Shown here: one piece after another, positions 34,927 through 43,461 of the stretch
How positions within the stretch are numbered: position 1 is the first letter of the stretch
Layout of the letters: the number at the start of each line of letters is the position of its first letter
Origin: CAYPIE01 sp964410665
Lineage (GTDB): Bacteria; Planctomycetota; Planctomycetia; Gemmatales; Gemmataceae
Assembly: GCA_964410665.1 (NCBI GenBank)
Contig: CAYPIE010000014.1
Span: 29,671-93,670 of the forward strand
Direction: 5' to 3'
DNA: 64,000 nucleotides
Notes under the pieces: generated by a model
What the model saw: the letters and a program-made list of their open reading frames with translations, nothing else
What the model was told of the DNA's origin: nothing
The model's database searches: none
Translations under genes and position numbers: made by a program

Positions 34927-35748
34927 TCACAACTTCGCCTGCACCAGCTGCTGCGTGTAGGAGTGCTGTGGATCTTCCAGGATCTGGTCGGTTAGACCGG
35001 TCTCGATCTCCCGGCCGTGCCGCATCACCATAACCCGGTCGGCCAAAGTGCGGATCACCCCGAGGTCATGCGAGACTAGCACGATGGTGATCCCAGTTTC
35101 CCGCTGCAGCCGCTTCAGCGTATCCAGCACCAGCGCCTGGACCGAGACATCGAGCCCGGTGGTCGGCTCATCGAGAAGTAGCAAGCGGGGCTTCAGGGCC
35201 ATCGCCTTGGCCAGTTGCACCCGCTGTTGCATGCCACCCGAGAGTTCCGCCGGGAGGTCATCCATCCGTTCGAGGGGAAACTCCGAGGCGTCGAGGCTCG
35301 TCTGGGTCCGGCGACGCAGATGGGCAAAGGTCCGCTCGCCGGCAATGATCAGCCGCTCGGCCACGTTGCCGCTGGCGGTATGGTGCATCCGGAGCCCAAG
35401 CCGCGGATTCTGATAGACGATGCCGATGGCATGCGTGCGTACCTGCCGACGGGCGAAGCGATCCAGAGTGAACAGATTCTCGCCTGCATAGTCGCCGCCG
35501 CTTATGGTGTATCGGCCCACATCGGGCGTCTCCTCCAGGTTCAGCAAGCGTAACAGCGTCGACTTGCCCGAACCGGACTCACCCACCACCCCCAGCACCT
35601 CCTCGGGATACACCACCAACCCGACCTCGACCACCGCAGCGATGCGACCGTAGGACTTGCTCACCCCGGCCATTTCGACCAGCGGGGCGGTGCGAACCAG
35701 TCGCGGCCGCTCAAGTGTTGGTAGTTCGCTCGGACAAGTAGCCGACAT
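34927..35748 (-). CDS. phnK: C-P lyase system ATP-binding protein PhnK
   Basis: A 273-residue ABC-type ATPase. Walker A is GESGSGKSTLL, the signature LSGGMQQRVQLAKAM, Walker B LLLDEPTTGLDVSVQALVLD, and the end ILEDPQHSYTQQLVQAKL matches PhnK. In E. coli PhnK binds the PhnGHIJ core through PhnJ. The start at 35748 lies inside the end of phnJ (38-base overlap), and it is the last gene of the operon. PhnL, which normally joins PhnK, is missing downstream. An in-frame extension to 35862 lies wholly inside phnJ and is not protein-like. Confidence 0.92.
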   Translation of the reverse strand: MSATCPSELPTLERPRLVRTAPLVEMAGVSKSYGRIAAVVEVGLVVYPEEVLGVVGESGSGKSTLLRLLNLEETPDVGRYTISGGDYAGENLFTLDRFARRQVRTHAIGIVYQNPRLGLRMHHTASGNVAERLIIAGERTFAHLRRRTQTSLDASEFPLERMDDLPAELSGGMQQRVQLAKAMALKPRLLLLDEPTTGLDVSVQALVLDTLKRLQRETGITIVLVSHDLGVIRTLADRVMVMRHGREIETGLTDQILEDPQHSYTQQLVQAKL

Positions 35749-36661
35749 GATAGAAGTTACCCTCGCCATCGTAATAGGTAGGCCCCAGGGAGATCTGGGC
35801 ACCCGCGCCAACCTGTTGCAGCTTGAGTAGGTAGCTGGTGTCCGACACCTCATAGCGGACACCCCCCTCGGGAAGTGGGATCTCGTTCATAAACAGATGC
35901 CGGGCCCCGCTGCGGGAGCAGACCCAGTCGCCCTGGTCCTCGACGGCAAACGGGACGTCGACAAACTCCAGAGGCCGCACCTCGGTGTAAGGGGGGATGG
36001 CGTACAGGCGTTTCTCCCGTCCAGCCGAGAGCAGCGTTAGATGCTCCGCCTGGTGCAGCTTGGGTGTGTCCCAACGAGGGATCGGGCTCGGTGCCATCAC
36101 ATGACGGCGGTTGACCAGTACTGGATAATCTGCCCCCTGGGTGTAGCGGCGGTGCCGCACCAATTGTTCGTACAGATGTAGCCACAACAGCCCGTAATCG
36201 GCCAGTCCATGCATCGTCCGGGCCTGGTCGATGTTCGGCTCCACCTCGCGCAGCGGCTCGGGGTAGGGAACCTGCAGGATCAGGGTTTGCTTTCCGGTCA
36301 GGCGTTCCTCGGGGATGCGGTGACGGCTTTGGATCAGCGTCGCTTCCAGCGTATCGGTTGTCGTGCTCGCCCCAGACATTCCGGCGATAAAGCGGCGAAG
36401 GTTGACTGCATTGACGGAGTCATCGGCCCCTTGGTCAATCACCTTGAGGACATCGTCGGAGCCCACCAGGCTCAACGTCACCTGCAACCCCCCAGTCCCC
36501 CAGCCGCGGGCGATCGGCAGCTCGCGGCTGGCGTAGGGCACTTGATAACCTGGGATTGCCACCGCCTTGAGCACCCGGCGGCGGATCTCCCGCTTGGCCA
36601 GGGCATCTAAGAATGCATAAGAATATCCTTTTGCATTAGGGGCTAATTCACGCAGGCTCAC
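35711..36661 (-). CDS. phnJ: C-P lyase PhnJ with missing iron-sulfur cysteines
   Basis: A 316-residue PhnJ, the radical-SAM-like subunit that breaks the carbon-phosphorus bond. Identity is clear from VLKAVAIPGYQVPYASREL, WGTGGLQVTLSLVGSDDVLK, DQGADDSVNAVNLRRF, QSRHRIPEERL, APSPIPRWDTPKL and SAGREKRLYAIPPYTEV. The CX2CX21CX5C motif is not conserved. The region reads WVCSRSGARHLFMNE and then YEVSDTSYLLKLQQ, so of the E. coli cysteines 241, 244, 266 and 272 only the first has an equivalent. I checked this against the nucleotides. The GTG start at 36661 overlaps the phnI stop (GTGA) with GAGGAG upstream. At 316 residues it is longer than E. coli PhnJ (281). Confidence 0.93.
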   Translation of the reverse strand: MSLRELAPNAKGYSYAFLDALAKREIRRRVLKAVAIPGYQVPYASRELPIARGWGTGGLQVTLSLVGSDDVLKVIDQGADDSVNAVNLRRFIAGMSGASTTTDTLEATLIQSRHRIPEERLTGKQTLILQVPYPEPLREVEPNIDQARTMHGLADYGLLWLHLYEQLVRHRRYTQGADYPVLVNRRHVMAPSPIPRWDTPKLHQAEHLTLLSAGREKRLYAIPPYTEVRPLEFVDVPFAVEDQGDWVCSRSGARHLFMNEIPLPEGGVRYEVSDTSYLLKLQQVGAGAQISLGPTYYDGEGNFYHVGYLSERTTNT

Positions 36662-37725
36662 GCGGATATCTCCTCGGCTACTTTTTGGGCACCGACGCCG
36701 CGAATCACGTCCAGGATGCTGGCGAAGGTGACGTAGTGCGGCAGCTTGTAGTGAATACAAAAACCCGAGGCATCGACCGGCTCGCTGTGACGGAGCACAA
36801 AGTCCTCGGTATGTGCAGGGTGCGGCTCGGGCTGGTTCATTGACAGGTCGAGCATGGCCCCAGAGATCGTCTTGACCTCGTTCCAGCCGAATGCCGCGGT
36901 GAAGCCCAACTCCAACTCGGCCGGGGTAGCCGCGGGGCTAACCACCTCGGCATGACTGACCCGGATCCTGCCCAGGCTGAAGGTCACGCCGGTGATGGGG
37001 TGATGGATGCGGACTGGGGCATAGCCGAGGCGCACCTCATTGACGGTGGGGTGGCTCGTGCTGTATTGCCGCATCCCGGCGTAAGCGAGCGTGAGTACAC
37101 CGCCACTGTCGGCCCGGGCGAGGGCTTGCAGGCGGTGGTGCCGGCTGGCAGGAGTCCGCATCGGCTCGCGAGTCAGGTCGGGGATCTCCGGTCCCTCCGG
37201 CTGGGGCGGTACCTCCTGCGGCGGCAAGTAGCCCTGGGCCCGCTGCCAGTCGGTGACCGCGGGGTAAGCGAAGGACACCGGCTGCAGCTTGCCCGCCGGC
37301 TCTGGCGGCTCCGGCGGCAGCCCGCCGTCGAGTACCTCCAGCGGCAACAGACGGTGGCTGTAATCTAACGTCGGCCCAAGGATCTGCCCACCGGGGATGT
37401 CCTGGAACGCCGCCGAGATGCGGCGAATGGTCAGCAGGTCATCGATGCGGATGGCCACGGCATAGGCCAGGCGGGGCTGAGTAGAGCGGAAGGCACGCAG
37501 GATCAGAGTCGCCTCGTACAGGTCACCCCCGGTCTGGGCTAATGCCAAGGCTGCCAGCCTCGGGGCGTACAGCGAACTCTCCGCCATCAAGCGATCCAGC
37601 AAAAAGGGGAGTTGCTGTTCCAGCGCCGCTACCCCCTCCGACGTCAGCGGAGAATGAAACTGATGGTACAGCGCCTCGGCCTGTACAATTGCCTGTTCAC
37701 CCCCGCGCGCGGCGACATAACCCAT
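36658..37725 (-). CDS. phnI: C-P lyase subunit PhnI
   Basis: A 355-residue PhnI, the nucleosidase-type subunit that, with PhnG, H and L, displaces adenine from ATP by phosphonate to give 5-triphosphoribosyl phosphonate. It matches the family at the start (MGYVAARGGEQAIVQAEAL), in RRISAAFQDIPGGQILGPTL and DYSHRLLPLEVLDGG, in LALAYAGMRQYSTSHPTVNE and RLGYAPV, and at the end (GFCIHYKLPHYVTFASIL). The ATG at 37725 follows GAGGAGTG with one base after the phnH stop. The body appears complete, unlike the altered PhnJ that follows. Confidence 0.95.
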   Translation of the reverse strand: MGYVAARGGEQAIVQAEALYHQFHSPLTSEGVAALEQQLPFLLDRLMAESSLYAPRLAALALAQTGGDLYEATLILRAFRSTQPRLAYAVAIRIDDLLTIRRISAAFQDIPGGQILGPTLDYSHRLLPLEVLDGGLPPEPPEPAGKLQPVSFAYPAVTDWQRAQGYLPPQEVPPQPEGPEIPDLTREPMRTPASRHHRLQALARADSGGVLTLAYAGMRQYSTSHPTVNEVRLGYAPVRIHHPITGVTFSLGRIRVSHAEVVSPAATPAELELGFTAAFGWNEVKTISGAMLDLSMNQPEPHPAHTEDFVLRHSEPVDASGFCIHYKLPHYVTFASILDVIRGVGAQKVAEEISA

Positions 37726-37726
37726 C

Positions 37727-38281
37727 TCACTCCTCCTGCAAACGCACTTGACTACTTCGGGGGATTCCGGAAAGTCGCAGCCCATCAACCAGGAACAGGT
37801 CCCACCCAAGCGGGTAGCGACTGAACTGATTGCGTAGCTGCCACAACCCGGCGGGCAACCCCGCCACCTGTAGTGTCCGTTCCCCGGGAACGCCAGGTCC
37901 CGAGAGTTCGAGTCGCGCCCCTTGATCGAGCGTCACTCCCAGGATCAAGGTCGCGGCCTGGTCCGGGTATTCGAGCGTCCCCACCGATGCCTCCCGGAGG
38001 GTTTCCAAGTCACCCGGCATTAGCCGAGGAAACAGGAGATAGTCCGCCTGCGGCAGTGGCAACGGTCGACTCCCCAGTCGGGTCAGGTTCTGGCGCAAAA
38101 CGTCATCAGGAGTGTAAAAGGTCGTCTCCAGATCCAGGAGTGTGGCCGCAATCGCGTGCATCCCTGTCTCGCCCACCTCCCTGGAAAGCGTGTGCACAGT
38201 ACCCGGTTGGCTCAGCGCTTGGAGCAGGGCCAGAAAGGTCAGCCGCTCGTACCGTTCCCGGGTCGATTCGATCGCTGGCAT
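37727..38281 (-). CDS. phnH: C-P lyase subunit PhnH
   Basis: A 184-residue PhnH, a PLP-transferase-fold protein without PLP that dimerises in the PhnGHIJ core. Family features are FLALLQALSQPGTVHTLSRE at the N-terminus, TLLDLETTFYTPDD, LPQADYLLFP, GTLEYPDQAATLILGV and LSGPGVPGERTLQVAGL. It shares one base with phnG upstream and is followed one base later by phnI, so the three are translated together. Confidence 0.93.
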   Translation of the reverse strand: MPAIESTRERYERLTFLALLQALSQPGTVHTLSREVGETGMHAIAATLLDLETTFYTPDDVLRQNLTRLGSRPLPLPQADYLLFPRLMPGDLETLREASVGTLEYPDQAATLILGVTLDQGARLELSGPGVPGERTLQVAGLPAGLWQLRNQFSRYPLGWDLFLVDGLRLSGIPRSSQVRLQEE

Positions 38282-38697
38282 TAGAACGTTTCCATCTCCA
38301 CCCGTGTCGCTGCCACCTGCTCGAGTAGCGCGCTATCCTCGGCCTGTTGCCGGGCGCTGGCCTCGGTCAACCAGAGCGCGATCCGGTCGGCCTCCGCTCC
38401 CTTCTGGCGGGCGGCATCGACAATGGCGATGGCCAGCGCCTGCTCCAGGTCGCGACCCAGACAGGCGCCGTAACCCTCCACCCCGTCCAAGCGGATGTGG
38501 CCCTCGGCGATCAGGACCTCGCCGAGATGGAATACCGTCCCCTGGGCGGTGTCGGTGTAGGGCTGCATCACCAGTCCGGTGCGGTTGGCCAGTACCTCGA
38601 CCTCGGGCAGGCGGCCGAGCAAGTCGTCGACAAACCCCTTGAGCTCGTCGGCCGGGATGCGGGCCAAAACGCTCAGTGCTTCCCCCTGCTCCATCAT
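38281..38697 (-). CDS. phnG: C-P lyase subunit PhnG
   Basis: A 138-residue PhnG, the small partner of PhnI. Recognisable elements are ALSVLARIPADELKGFVDDL, RTGLVMQPYTDTAQGTVFHL with GEVLIAEGHIRLDG, GYGACLGRDLEQALAIAIVD and AARQKG. It starts 11 bases after the stop of the second PhnE gene and overlaps phnH by one base. Similar in length to E. coli PhnG (~150). Confidence 0.92.
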   Translation of the reverse strand: MMEQGEALSVLARIPADELKGFVDDLLGRLPEVEVLANRTGLVMQPYTDTAQGTVFHLGEVLIAEGHIRLDGVEGYGACLGRDLEQALAIAIVDAARQKGAEADRIALWLTEASARQQAEDSALLEQVAATRVEMETF

Positions 38698-38708
38698 GCC
38701 ATACCGCC

Positions 38709-39476
38709 TCAGCGTAAGCGGCCACGCAGCCAGCCGGACAACAGGTCGACCAGGACCACCGTGGCCATAATCATCAAGATCACCGCGGCCGCGCGGGGAT
38801 AATCGCGGAAGCCCAGGTGCTCATACAGCAAGGCGCCGATCCCGCCAGCCCCGACCAGCCCGAGCACACAGGCCATGCGCACATTCCGGTCGAGGATGTA
38901 TAGGGTTTGCCCGGCCGTCTCACGGAGGATCGACGGCCAACCGGCAAACATCAGCACTTGCAGCCGACCCGCCCCAGTCGATGTGACCGCCTCGAGCACC
39001 CCAGGGTCGACCCGCTCGAGGTATTCGGCGAGCAGCTTGCCGAGGAAGCCGCCGGTGTGTAGGGCCAGGGCCAGCACTCCGGGGAGCATGCGGGCCTCGA
39101 CCTGCAGGCCCGCCACCAGCAGCAGGGCCAACAGCGGGTCGGGTAACGCCCGCAGGAAGTTTGCCACCATCCGGGCCACATGGTAGGCCAGCGGGTGGGG
39201 GGTCAAATTCCGCGCTGCCAACGGCGCCAACAGCATGCCCAGCAGCAGGGCAAGGGTCGTCCCCCACAACGCCATGCTCAGAGTGTCGCCTAGGCCCGCC
39301 AGGTAGAGCCGCCATGCCCCGAAGTCCGGGTCGGCGAAGCGGTCTAGGAAGTCACCCAGACCAGCCAGGTTGTCCGCACCAAGCTCCAGGTCCCAAGCCA
39401 CGAGCACGAATAGCGCCACCAACCCCACCATCACCAAGGGCAGCCGGCTTAGTGGCCGCGGCGGCAGCTGGGCCAT
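38709..39476 (-). CDS. phnE: Phosphonate ABC transporter permease PhnE (copy 2)
   Basis: A 255-residue inner-membrane permease with about six helices and the binding-protein-dependent transport signature (LRALPDPLLALLLVAGLQVE; EAVTSTGAGRLQVLMFAGWP; VLGLVGAGGIGALLYEHLGF). Its ATG shares one base with the stop of the preceding permease gene. Two different PhnE proteins make a heterodimeric permease, a common variant in which E. coli has one gene. Confidence 0.93.
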   Translation of the reverse strand: MAQLPPRPLSRLPLVMVGLVALFVLVAWDLELGADNLAGLGDFLDRFADPDFGAWRLYLAGLGDTLSMALWGTTLALLLGMLLAPLAARNLTPHPLAYHVARMVANFLRALPDPLLALLLVAGLQVEARMLPGVLALALHTGGFLGKLLAEYLERVDPGVLEAVTSTGAGRLQVLMFAGWPSILRETAGQTLYILDRNVRMACVLGLVGAGGIGALLYEHLGFRDYPRAAAVILMIMATVVLVDLLSGWLRGRLR

Positions 39477-40264
39477 CAGATGACCCTCCGCCGCACCCAG
39501 CCGGACAGGTAGTCGATGCTCGCCACCAGCAGGAACAGGCCGACGATGATCAGGCTCAGGCGGTCATAGCGAGCATGATCGATGGCTACCTTCAGGTCAT
39601 AGCCGATGCCGCCGGCCCCGACGATGCCGACCATCGTCGCCGAGCGCACGTTGTGATCGAGCAGATACAGGCTGGCACTGAGGTGGTCCGGAAGCGCCTG
39701 TGGCAACAAGCCGAACATGCGAACCTGCAGAGGGCCGGCCCCCTGAGCCAGAATCCCTTCCACCGGCCTGGGATCAACGACCTCTAGGTTCTCAGCAAAA
39801 AACTTGGTCAAGATGGTGGTCCCGACCAGAGCCAAGGCCAGCACCCCGGCCGTCGAGCCCAGCGACACCAGGATGACAAACACCCACGCCCAGACCAGCT
39901 CCGGGATCGCCCGCAACAGGCTGAGTAGTCCACGCAACGAGAAGCCGAGCACTGGGTGCGGCGTAGCGTTGCCAGCTACCAGCAATGACAGCATGAGGCT
40001 CAACACCACCGTCAAGAATGTGGCCGCAAAGCCGATCTCCAGGGTGGTGAGCAACTGGCGCAGGAGGTCAGGGACGTAGGACCAGTCCGGCATGACCGCA
40101 ATGCGACCGAGATAGCCGACCAAGTTCCGAGGGGCGGTCCAGAGCTCGCCCGACACCAGGGCCACGGCGTGACGGCTCAGCAACAGCATCAGCCCCAGGC
40201 TGCCCAACAGGAGCAGTACCCGCCTGGGCGGGCGGCCACTAGGTGTGGGCCAGCGACATGGCAT
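39476..40264 (-). CDS. phnE: Phosphonate ABC transporter permease PhnE (copy 1)
   Basis: A 262-residue permease with about six helices. The coupling region reads LLRAIPELVWAWVFVILVSL, EGILAQGAGPLQVRMFGLLP and MVGIVGAGGIGYDLKVAIDH, and the C-terminus is SIDYLSGWVRRRVI, typical of PhnE. Its start overlaps phnC by 26 bases. It pairs with the downstream permease. Confidence 0.93.
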   Translation of the reverse strand: MPCRWPTPSGRPPRRVLLLLGSLGLMLLLSRHAVALVSGELWTAPRNLVGYLGRIAVMPDWSYVPDLLRQLLTTLEIGFAATFLTVVLSLMLSLLVAGNATPHPVLGFSLRGLLSLLRAIPELVWAWVFVILVSLGSTAGVLALALVGTTILTKFFAENLEVVDPRPVEGILAQGAGPLQVRMFGLLPQALPDHLSASLYLLDHNVRSATMVGIVGAGGIGYDLKVAIDHARYDRLSLIIVGLFLLVASIDYLSGWVRRRVI

Positions 40265-41021
40265 GGTCGGTGGTTCCCTCCGATGGCGGCATGTAAATGG
40301 CGGCCCGACAGTTCGCCGTTAGCTCCGCCGGCGTCCCGCGAAAGACCACCTGACCGCCGCGCAAGCCGATCAGGTGGTCGGCAAATTCCATGGCCACCTC
40401 CACCTGGTGCAAGTTCATCAGCACAGTAATGCCCGACTCCCGGCACACGCGGGCCAGCAACCGCATGATTTCGCCACCGGTGACCGGATCTAGGCTGGCA
40501 ATCGGCTCATCAGCCAGGATCAGTTGCGGCTCCTGCACCAGTGCCCGGGCGATGGCCACCCGCTGCTGCTGGCCGCCAGAGAGTTGATCGGCCCGGACCC
40601 AAGCCTTGTCCGCCAGCCCGACCCGCTCGAGTGCCTGCCCGGCCTGATCAACGGCATCGTTGGGAAACAGGTGGAACAAGCTCATCCAACCCGGGCAACT
40701 GGCTAGCCGGCCGGTGAGCACGTTGGTCAGCACGTTGAGCCGGCCGACCAGGTGAAACTGCTGAAAGATCATGCCCACCCGTTGCCGGATAGCCCGGTAA
40801 TGCTTGCGGACCACGGGCAGACCGGCGACGGTGACCTGACCGCTGCTGGGCTCGACCAGGCCGTTGACCAGCCGCAACAAGGTCGACTTGCCGGCGCCAC
40901 TGGGACCCAGGATCACGGTAAACGAGCCCGACTGCACCTCGAGCGTGACCCCGCGCAGTGCGGTCACGCCGTTGGCGTACTGCTTGCTTACCTTGTCGAA
41001 GACCAGGATCGGCCCGGGCAT
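40239..41021 (-). CDS. phnC: Phosphonate ABC transporter ATP-binding protein PhnC
   Basis: A 260-residue ABC ATPase. Walker A is GPSGAGKSTLLRLVNGL, the Q-loop region MIFQQFHLVGRLNVLTNVL matches PhnC, the signature is LSGGQQQRVAIARALVQEP and Walker B ILADEPIASLDP, with the H-loop in LMNLHQVEVAMEFAD. The ATG at 41021 lies two bases after the phnD stop. Confidence 0.95.
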   Translation of the reverse strand: MPGPILVFDKVSKQYANGVTALRGVTLEVQSGSFTVILGPSGAGKSTLLRLVNGLVEPSSGQVTVAGLPVVRKHYRAIRQRVGMIFQQFHLVGRLNVLTNVLTGRLASCPGWMSLFHLFPNDAVDQAGQALERVGLADKAWVRADQLSGGQQQRVAIARALVQEPQLILADEPIASLDPVTGGEIMRLLARVCRESGITVLMNLHQVEVAMEFADHLIGLRGGQVVFRGTPAELTANCRAAIYMPPSEGTTDHAMSLAHT

Positions 41022-41023
41022 GA

Positions 41024-41917
41024 CTACTCCAGCACTTCCTCGCGCTTGAGGTTCAGCTTCTTGACCAGGTCCCGGATGATGTCGTACTCCGCCGGCGTGG
41101 CCGCGTCGTAGCGCTGCGACTTGCCCAGAGCGCTGACCTCGATCTCCTGGTGGGCGTTGAGGAAGGCATCGCGGATCTGCCTGCGATAGGCAGGATCGAG
41201 GTTCTTGTTCCAAACGATCGGGATCCCCGGCAGCGGCTCCGACTTGACCAGGACGCGCACATCATCTGCGCCAAGCACGCCCTGGCGAGTGAGTTTTTCG
41301 TAGGTGATGGTGTTCGACGCCCCGGCGTCGACACTCTTTTGCTGCACGGCTCGTTGCACTGCGTCGTGCGAGCCCAGGTAGCGAAGCTCGCCGAAGAACT
41401 GCTCGGGCAGTTTGCCGGTGGCCCGCAGCACCAAGTGCGTCGGCATCAACCGACCACTGGTCGAGGCCGGGTCGACGAAGGCCACTCGCTTGCCGGCCAG
41501 GTCCTCGATCGACTGGGCCGGGGAGTCAGCGGGCACCAGAAAAATGCTGTTGTAACTCCGTTCGCCGTCAGCACGAATCTCAACCGCAAACACCTCGGCG
41601 TCACAAGCCTGCTCGGCTAGCACGTACGACAATGGCCCAAAGCGGACGACATCAACATCCCCCTTCTTCATCGCCTCGATGGCCGCGTTGTAGTCGGCCG
41701 AGAGAAGAACCTTGACCGGGCGGTTGAGCGTTTTCTCCAGGTAAAGGCGCATCGGCTCAAAGTCATCGGCCATCGCTTCGTTGTTTTCCGAAGGGACGAA
41801 GCTAACAGTCAGCGCATTGGCCGCCTGGGAGTCACTCTGGGCGAATTGATAGACCACCACGCCGGCAATCAGCAAGAGCAACAGCAAACCGGCAATCCCA
41901 AACGATCGTGTATCCAT
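41024..41917 (-). CDS. phnD: Phosphonate ABC transporter substrate-binding protein PhnD
   Basis: A 297-residue periplasmic binding protein with an uncleaved-looking N-terminal hydrophobic anchor (GIAGLLLLLLIAGVVVYQFA). PhnD-family features are VSFVPSENNEAMADDFEPMR, LSADYNAAIEAMKKGDVDVV and RFGPLSYVLAEQACDAEVF, then VPADSPAQSIEDLAGKRVAF and DPASTSGRLMPTHLVL. The absence of a lipobox cysteine suggests it stays membrane-tethered through the anchor. It is 20 bases downstream of phnM. Confidence 0.93.
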   Translation of the reverse strand: MDTRSFGIAGLLLLLLIAGVVVYQFAQSDSQAANALTVSFVPSENNEAMADDFEPMRLYLEKTLNRPVKVLLSADYNAAIEAMKKGDVDVVRFGPLSYVLAEQACDAEVFAVEIRADGERSYNSIFLVPADSPAQSIEDLAGKRVAFVDPASTSGRLMPTHLVLRATGKLPEQFFGELRYLGSHDAVQRAVQQKSVDAGASNTITYEKLTRQGVLGADDVRVLVKSEPLPGIPIVWNKNLDPAYRRQIRDAFLNAHQEIEVSALGKSQRYDAATPAEYDIIRDLVKKLNLKREEVLE

Positions 41918-41937
41918 TAGGGAATCTTCAGCAGTTG

Positions 41938-43101
41938 TTACGGGACTTCGGGATAATCGATGCGATACACACTTTTGCCGGCGACAATCGTCTCAAGCAC
42001 CCGCGGGCGACCATCTCGCACCTGGACACGGAGTAAGTCCGCTCGTTTGCCGAGGGCTAGCGCGCCTCGGTCGTTCAAGCCCAGCGCCCGCGCGGGGTGG
42101 AGGGTCACGAAGTTCAAGGCTGCACACAAAGGCAGGTCGGTCAGCTCAGGCACTCGCCAAACCGCCGGTAACAGACTGGCCGGGGCATAATCCGAGCAGA
42201 TGCAGTCGGCCACGCCATGCCGGATGGCCTCCAATGCGCTCAGGGCTCCAACATGGCTGCCGCCGCGGAGCAGGTTCGGCGAGCCCAGGATGGTATGCAG
42301 CCCTGCTTGCTTGGCCGCCTCGGCGGTCGGCACGTTGAGCGGGAACTCACAAAGCGTGCAGCCCAAACTGCCTGCATCCTCAATCTCTGCCGGCGACTCG
42401 GGGTCATGGCAAGCCAGCGGCACGCCGCGCTTTTGCACAAGCTGGGACAGCTCGCGGATTCGGTCGCGGGCAGTCTGGCGGTCCTGATTCTTTCGTTCAA
42501 TGATGCTTTCGATCTCATCGGTCTTGAGGAGTTTGCCGGACCGCTTGAACACATACCCCTGATACACCTCGACCATGGCCATGTTGCCCACGCCGGGCGA
42601 GTGATCCATAAAGGACAACAGATGTACCTGGCCGCTTTCGATCAGGTCGCGGACCAAGCTGTGGCCACTGGGAGCGGTCTGTTCATAGCGGCAATGAATG
42701 CGATGATCGATCAGCAACCCAGGCCGGGCGGTATTGAGCGCGGCAACAATCTCCGCCGCGGCGTCAGGACCACGCCGACCAAACTCGGCCTCGTCAAAAG
42801 TGATCCCATGAAATGCCGTGGTGATCCCCGAAGCGGTGTTGAGTCGATCGCTTTCGTTGACCGCCAAATCGAGAGGAAAGCGGACTCCAGCTCGCGGTTC
42901 CATTTGGCCTTCGATCGCATCGCTGTGCAGATCGATCAGACCTGGCAGCAAATATTCTTCACTGGCCAGCACACGCGTCTCGAGCTCAGGGACCGGCTGC
43001 GTCGGTAGAGCGACGATTTGACCATCTTCGATCACCAACGTTCCACACGGCACCACCCGATCGGGGAGTACCAGATGGGCTTGGGTGAACTGATAGCGCA
43101 T
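41938..43101 (-). CDS. phnM: Alpha-D-ribose 1-methylphosphonate 5-triphosphate diphosphatase PhnM
   Basis: A 387-residue amidohydrolase that removes pyrophosphate from the PhnGHI product to give the PhnJ substrate. Seen: the metal site in LLPGLIDLHSDAIEGQMEPR, LNTASGITTAFHGITFDEAE, a metal histidine in HLLSFMDHSPGVGNMAM, ACHDPESPAEIEDAGSLGCT, GSPNLLRGGSHVGALSALEA and the aspartate in CSDYAPASLLPA. It is the first confirmed gene of the operon. CGGAG lies nine bases before the ATG. Confidence 0.94.
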   Translation of the reverse strand: MRYQFTQAHLVLPDRVVPCGTLVIEDGQIVALPTQPVPELETRVLASEEYLLPGLIDLHSDAIEGQMEPRAGVRFPLDLAVNESDRLNTASGITTAFHGITFDEAEFGRRGPDAAAEIVAALNTARPGLLIDHRIHCRYEQTAPSGHSLVRDLIESGQVHLLSFMDHSPGVGNMAMVEVYQGYVFKRSGKLLKTDEIESIIERKNQDRQTARDRIRELSQLVQKRGVPLACHDPESPAEIEDAGSLGCTLCEFPLNVPTAEAAKQAGLHTILGSPNLLRGGSHVGALSALEAIRHGVADCICSDYAPASLLPAVWRVPELTDLPLCAALNFVTLHPARALGLNDRGALALGKRADLLRVQVRDGRPRVLETIVAGKSVYRIDYPEVP

Positions 43102-43461
43102 AACCAGTCACTCCGCGGCAAGCGGTTCCAGAAAATCCTTTTCCGGATGTTGTACTGACCACCAAGGCCAAGGCAACCGCGACGGAGTCGACAGCGGCGA
43201 TTTGAGGAAGTGTCGGCCAGCGCGCAGATCCTCCCAGCCACCGCGGCGAGCGGTCACGACCAAGAAGCCGAACTTGTGCAGATCACCGATTTGTATAATC
43301 TTCTCTATCTTGCCGCGAACCGAGGCCAGGCTCATCGATCGCGGGAATTTTCTGGCCGCCTCGGCTGGAGGTTTTCCTGGTTCATGTTACTCTACGGGAA
43401 AGATCATTCCTCAGAACGCCACGGCGATCACTCCGGCTCGACTGAGGACGAGGCAAAGCGC
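43102..43461. other. Upstream region of the phosphonate operon
   Basis: About 360 bases between phnM (minus) and the SHOCT-like gene (plus), expected to hold the operon promoter. A 75-codon minus-strand frame (43108-43335, MSLASVRGKIEKIIQIGDLH at its start) ends just before phnM and could be a small gene, but it lacks an SD and any family match. No PhnF-like regulator gene is present and I could not identify a Pho box. Confidence 0.4.

Noticed and set aside
43108..43335. 75-codon minus-strand frame directly before phnM as an extra phn gene
   Set aside because: No Shine-Dalgarno, no resemblance to PhnF or other phosphonate proteins; kept only as a note on the upstream region.
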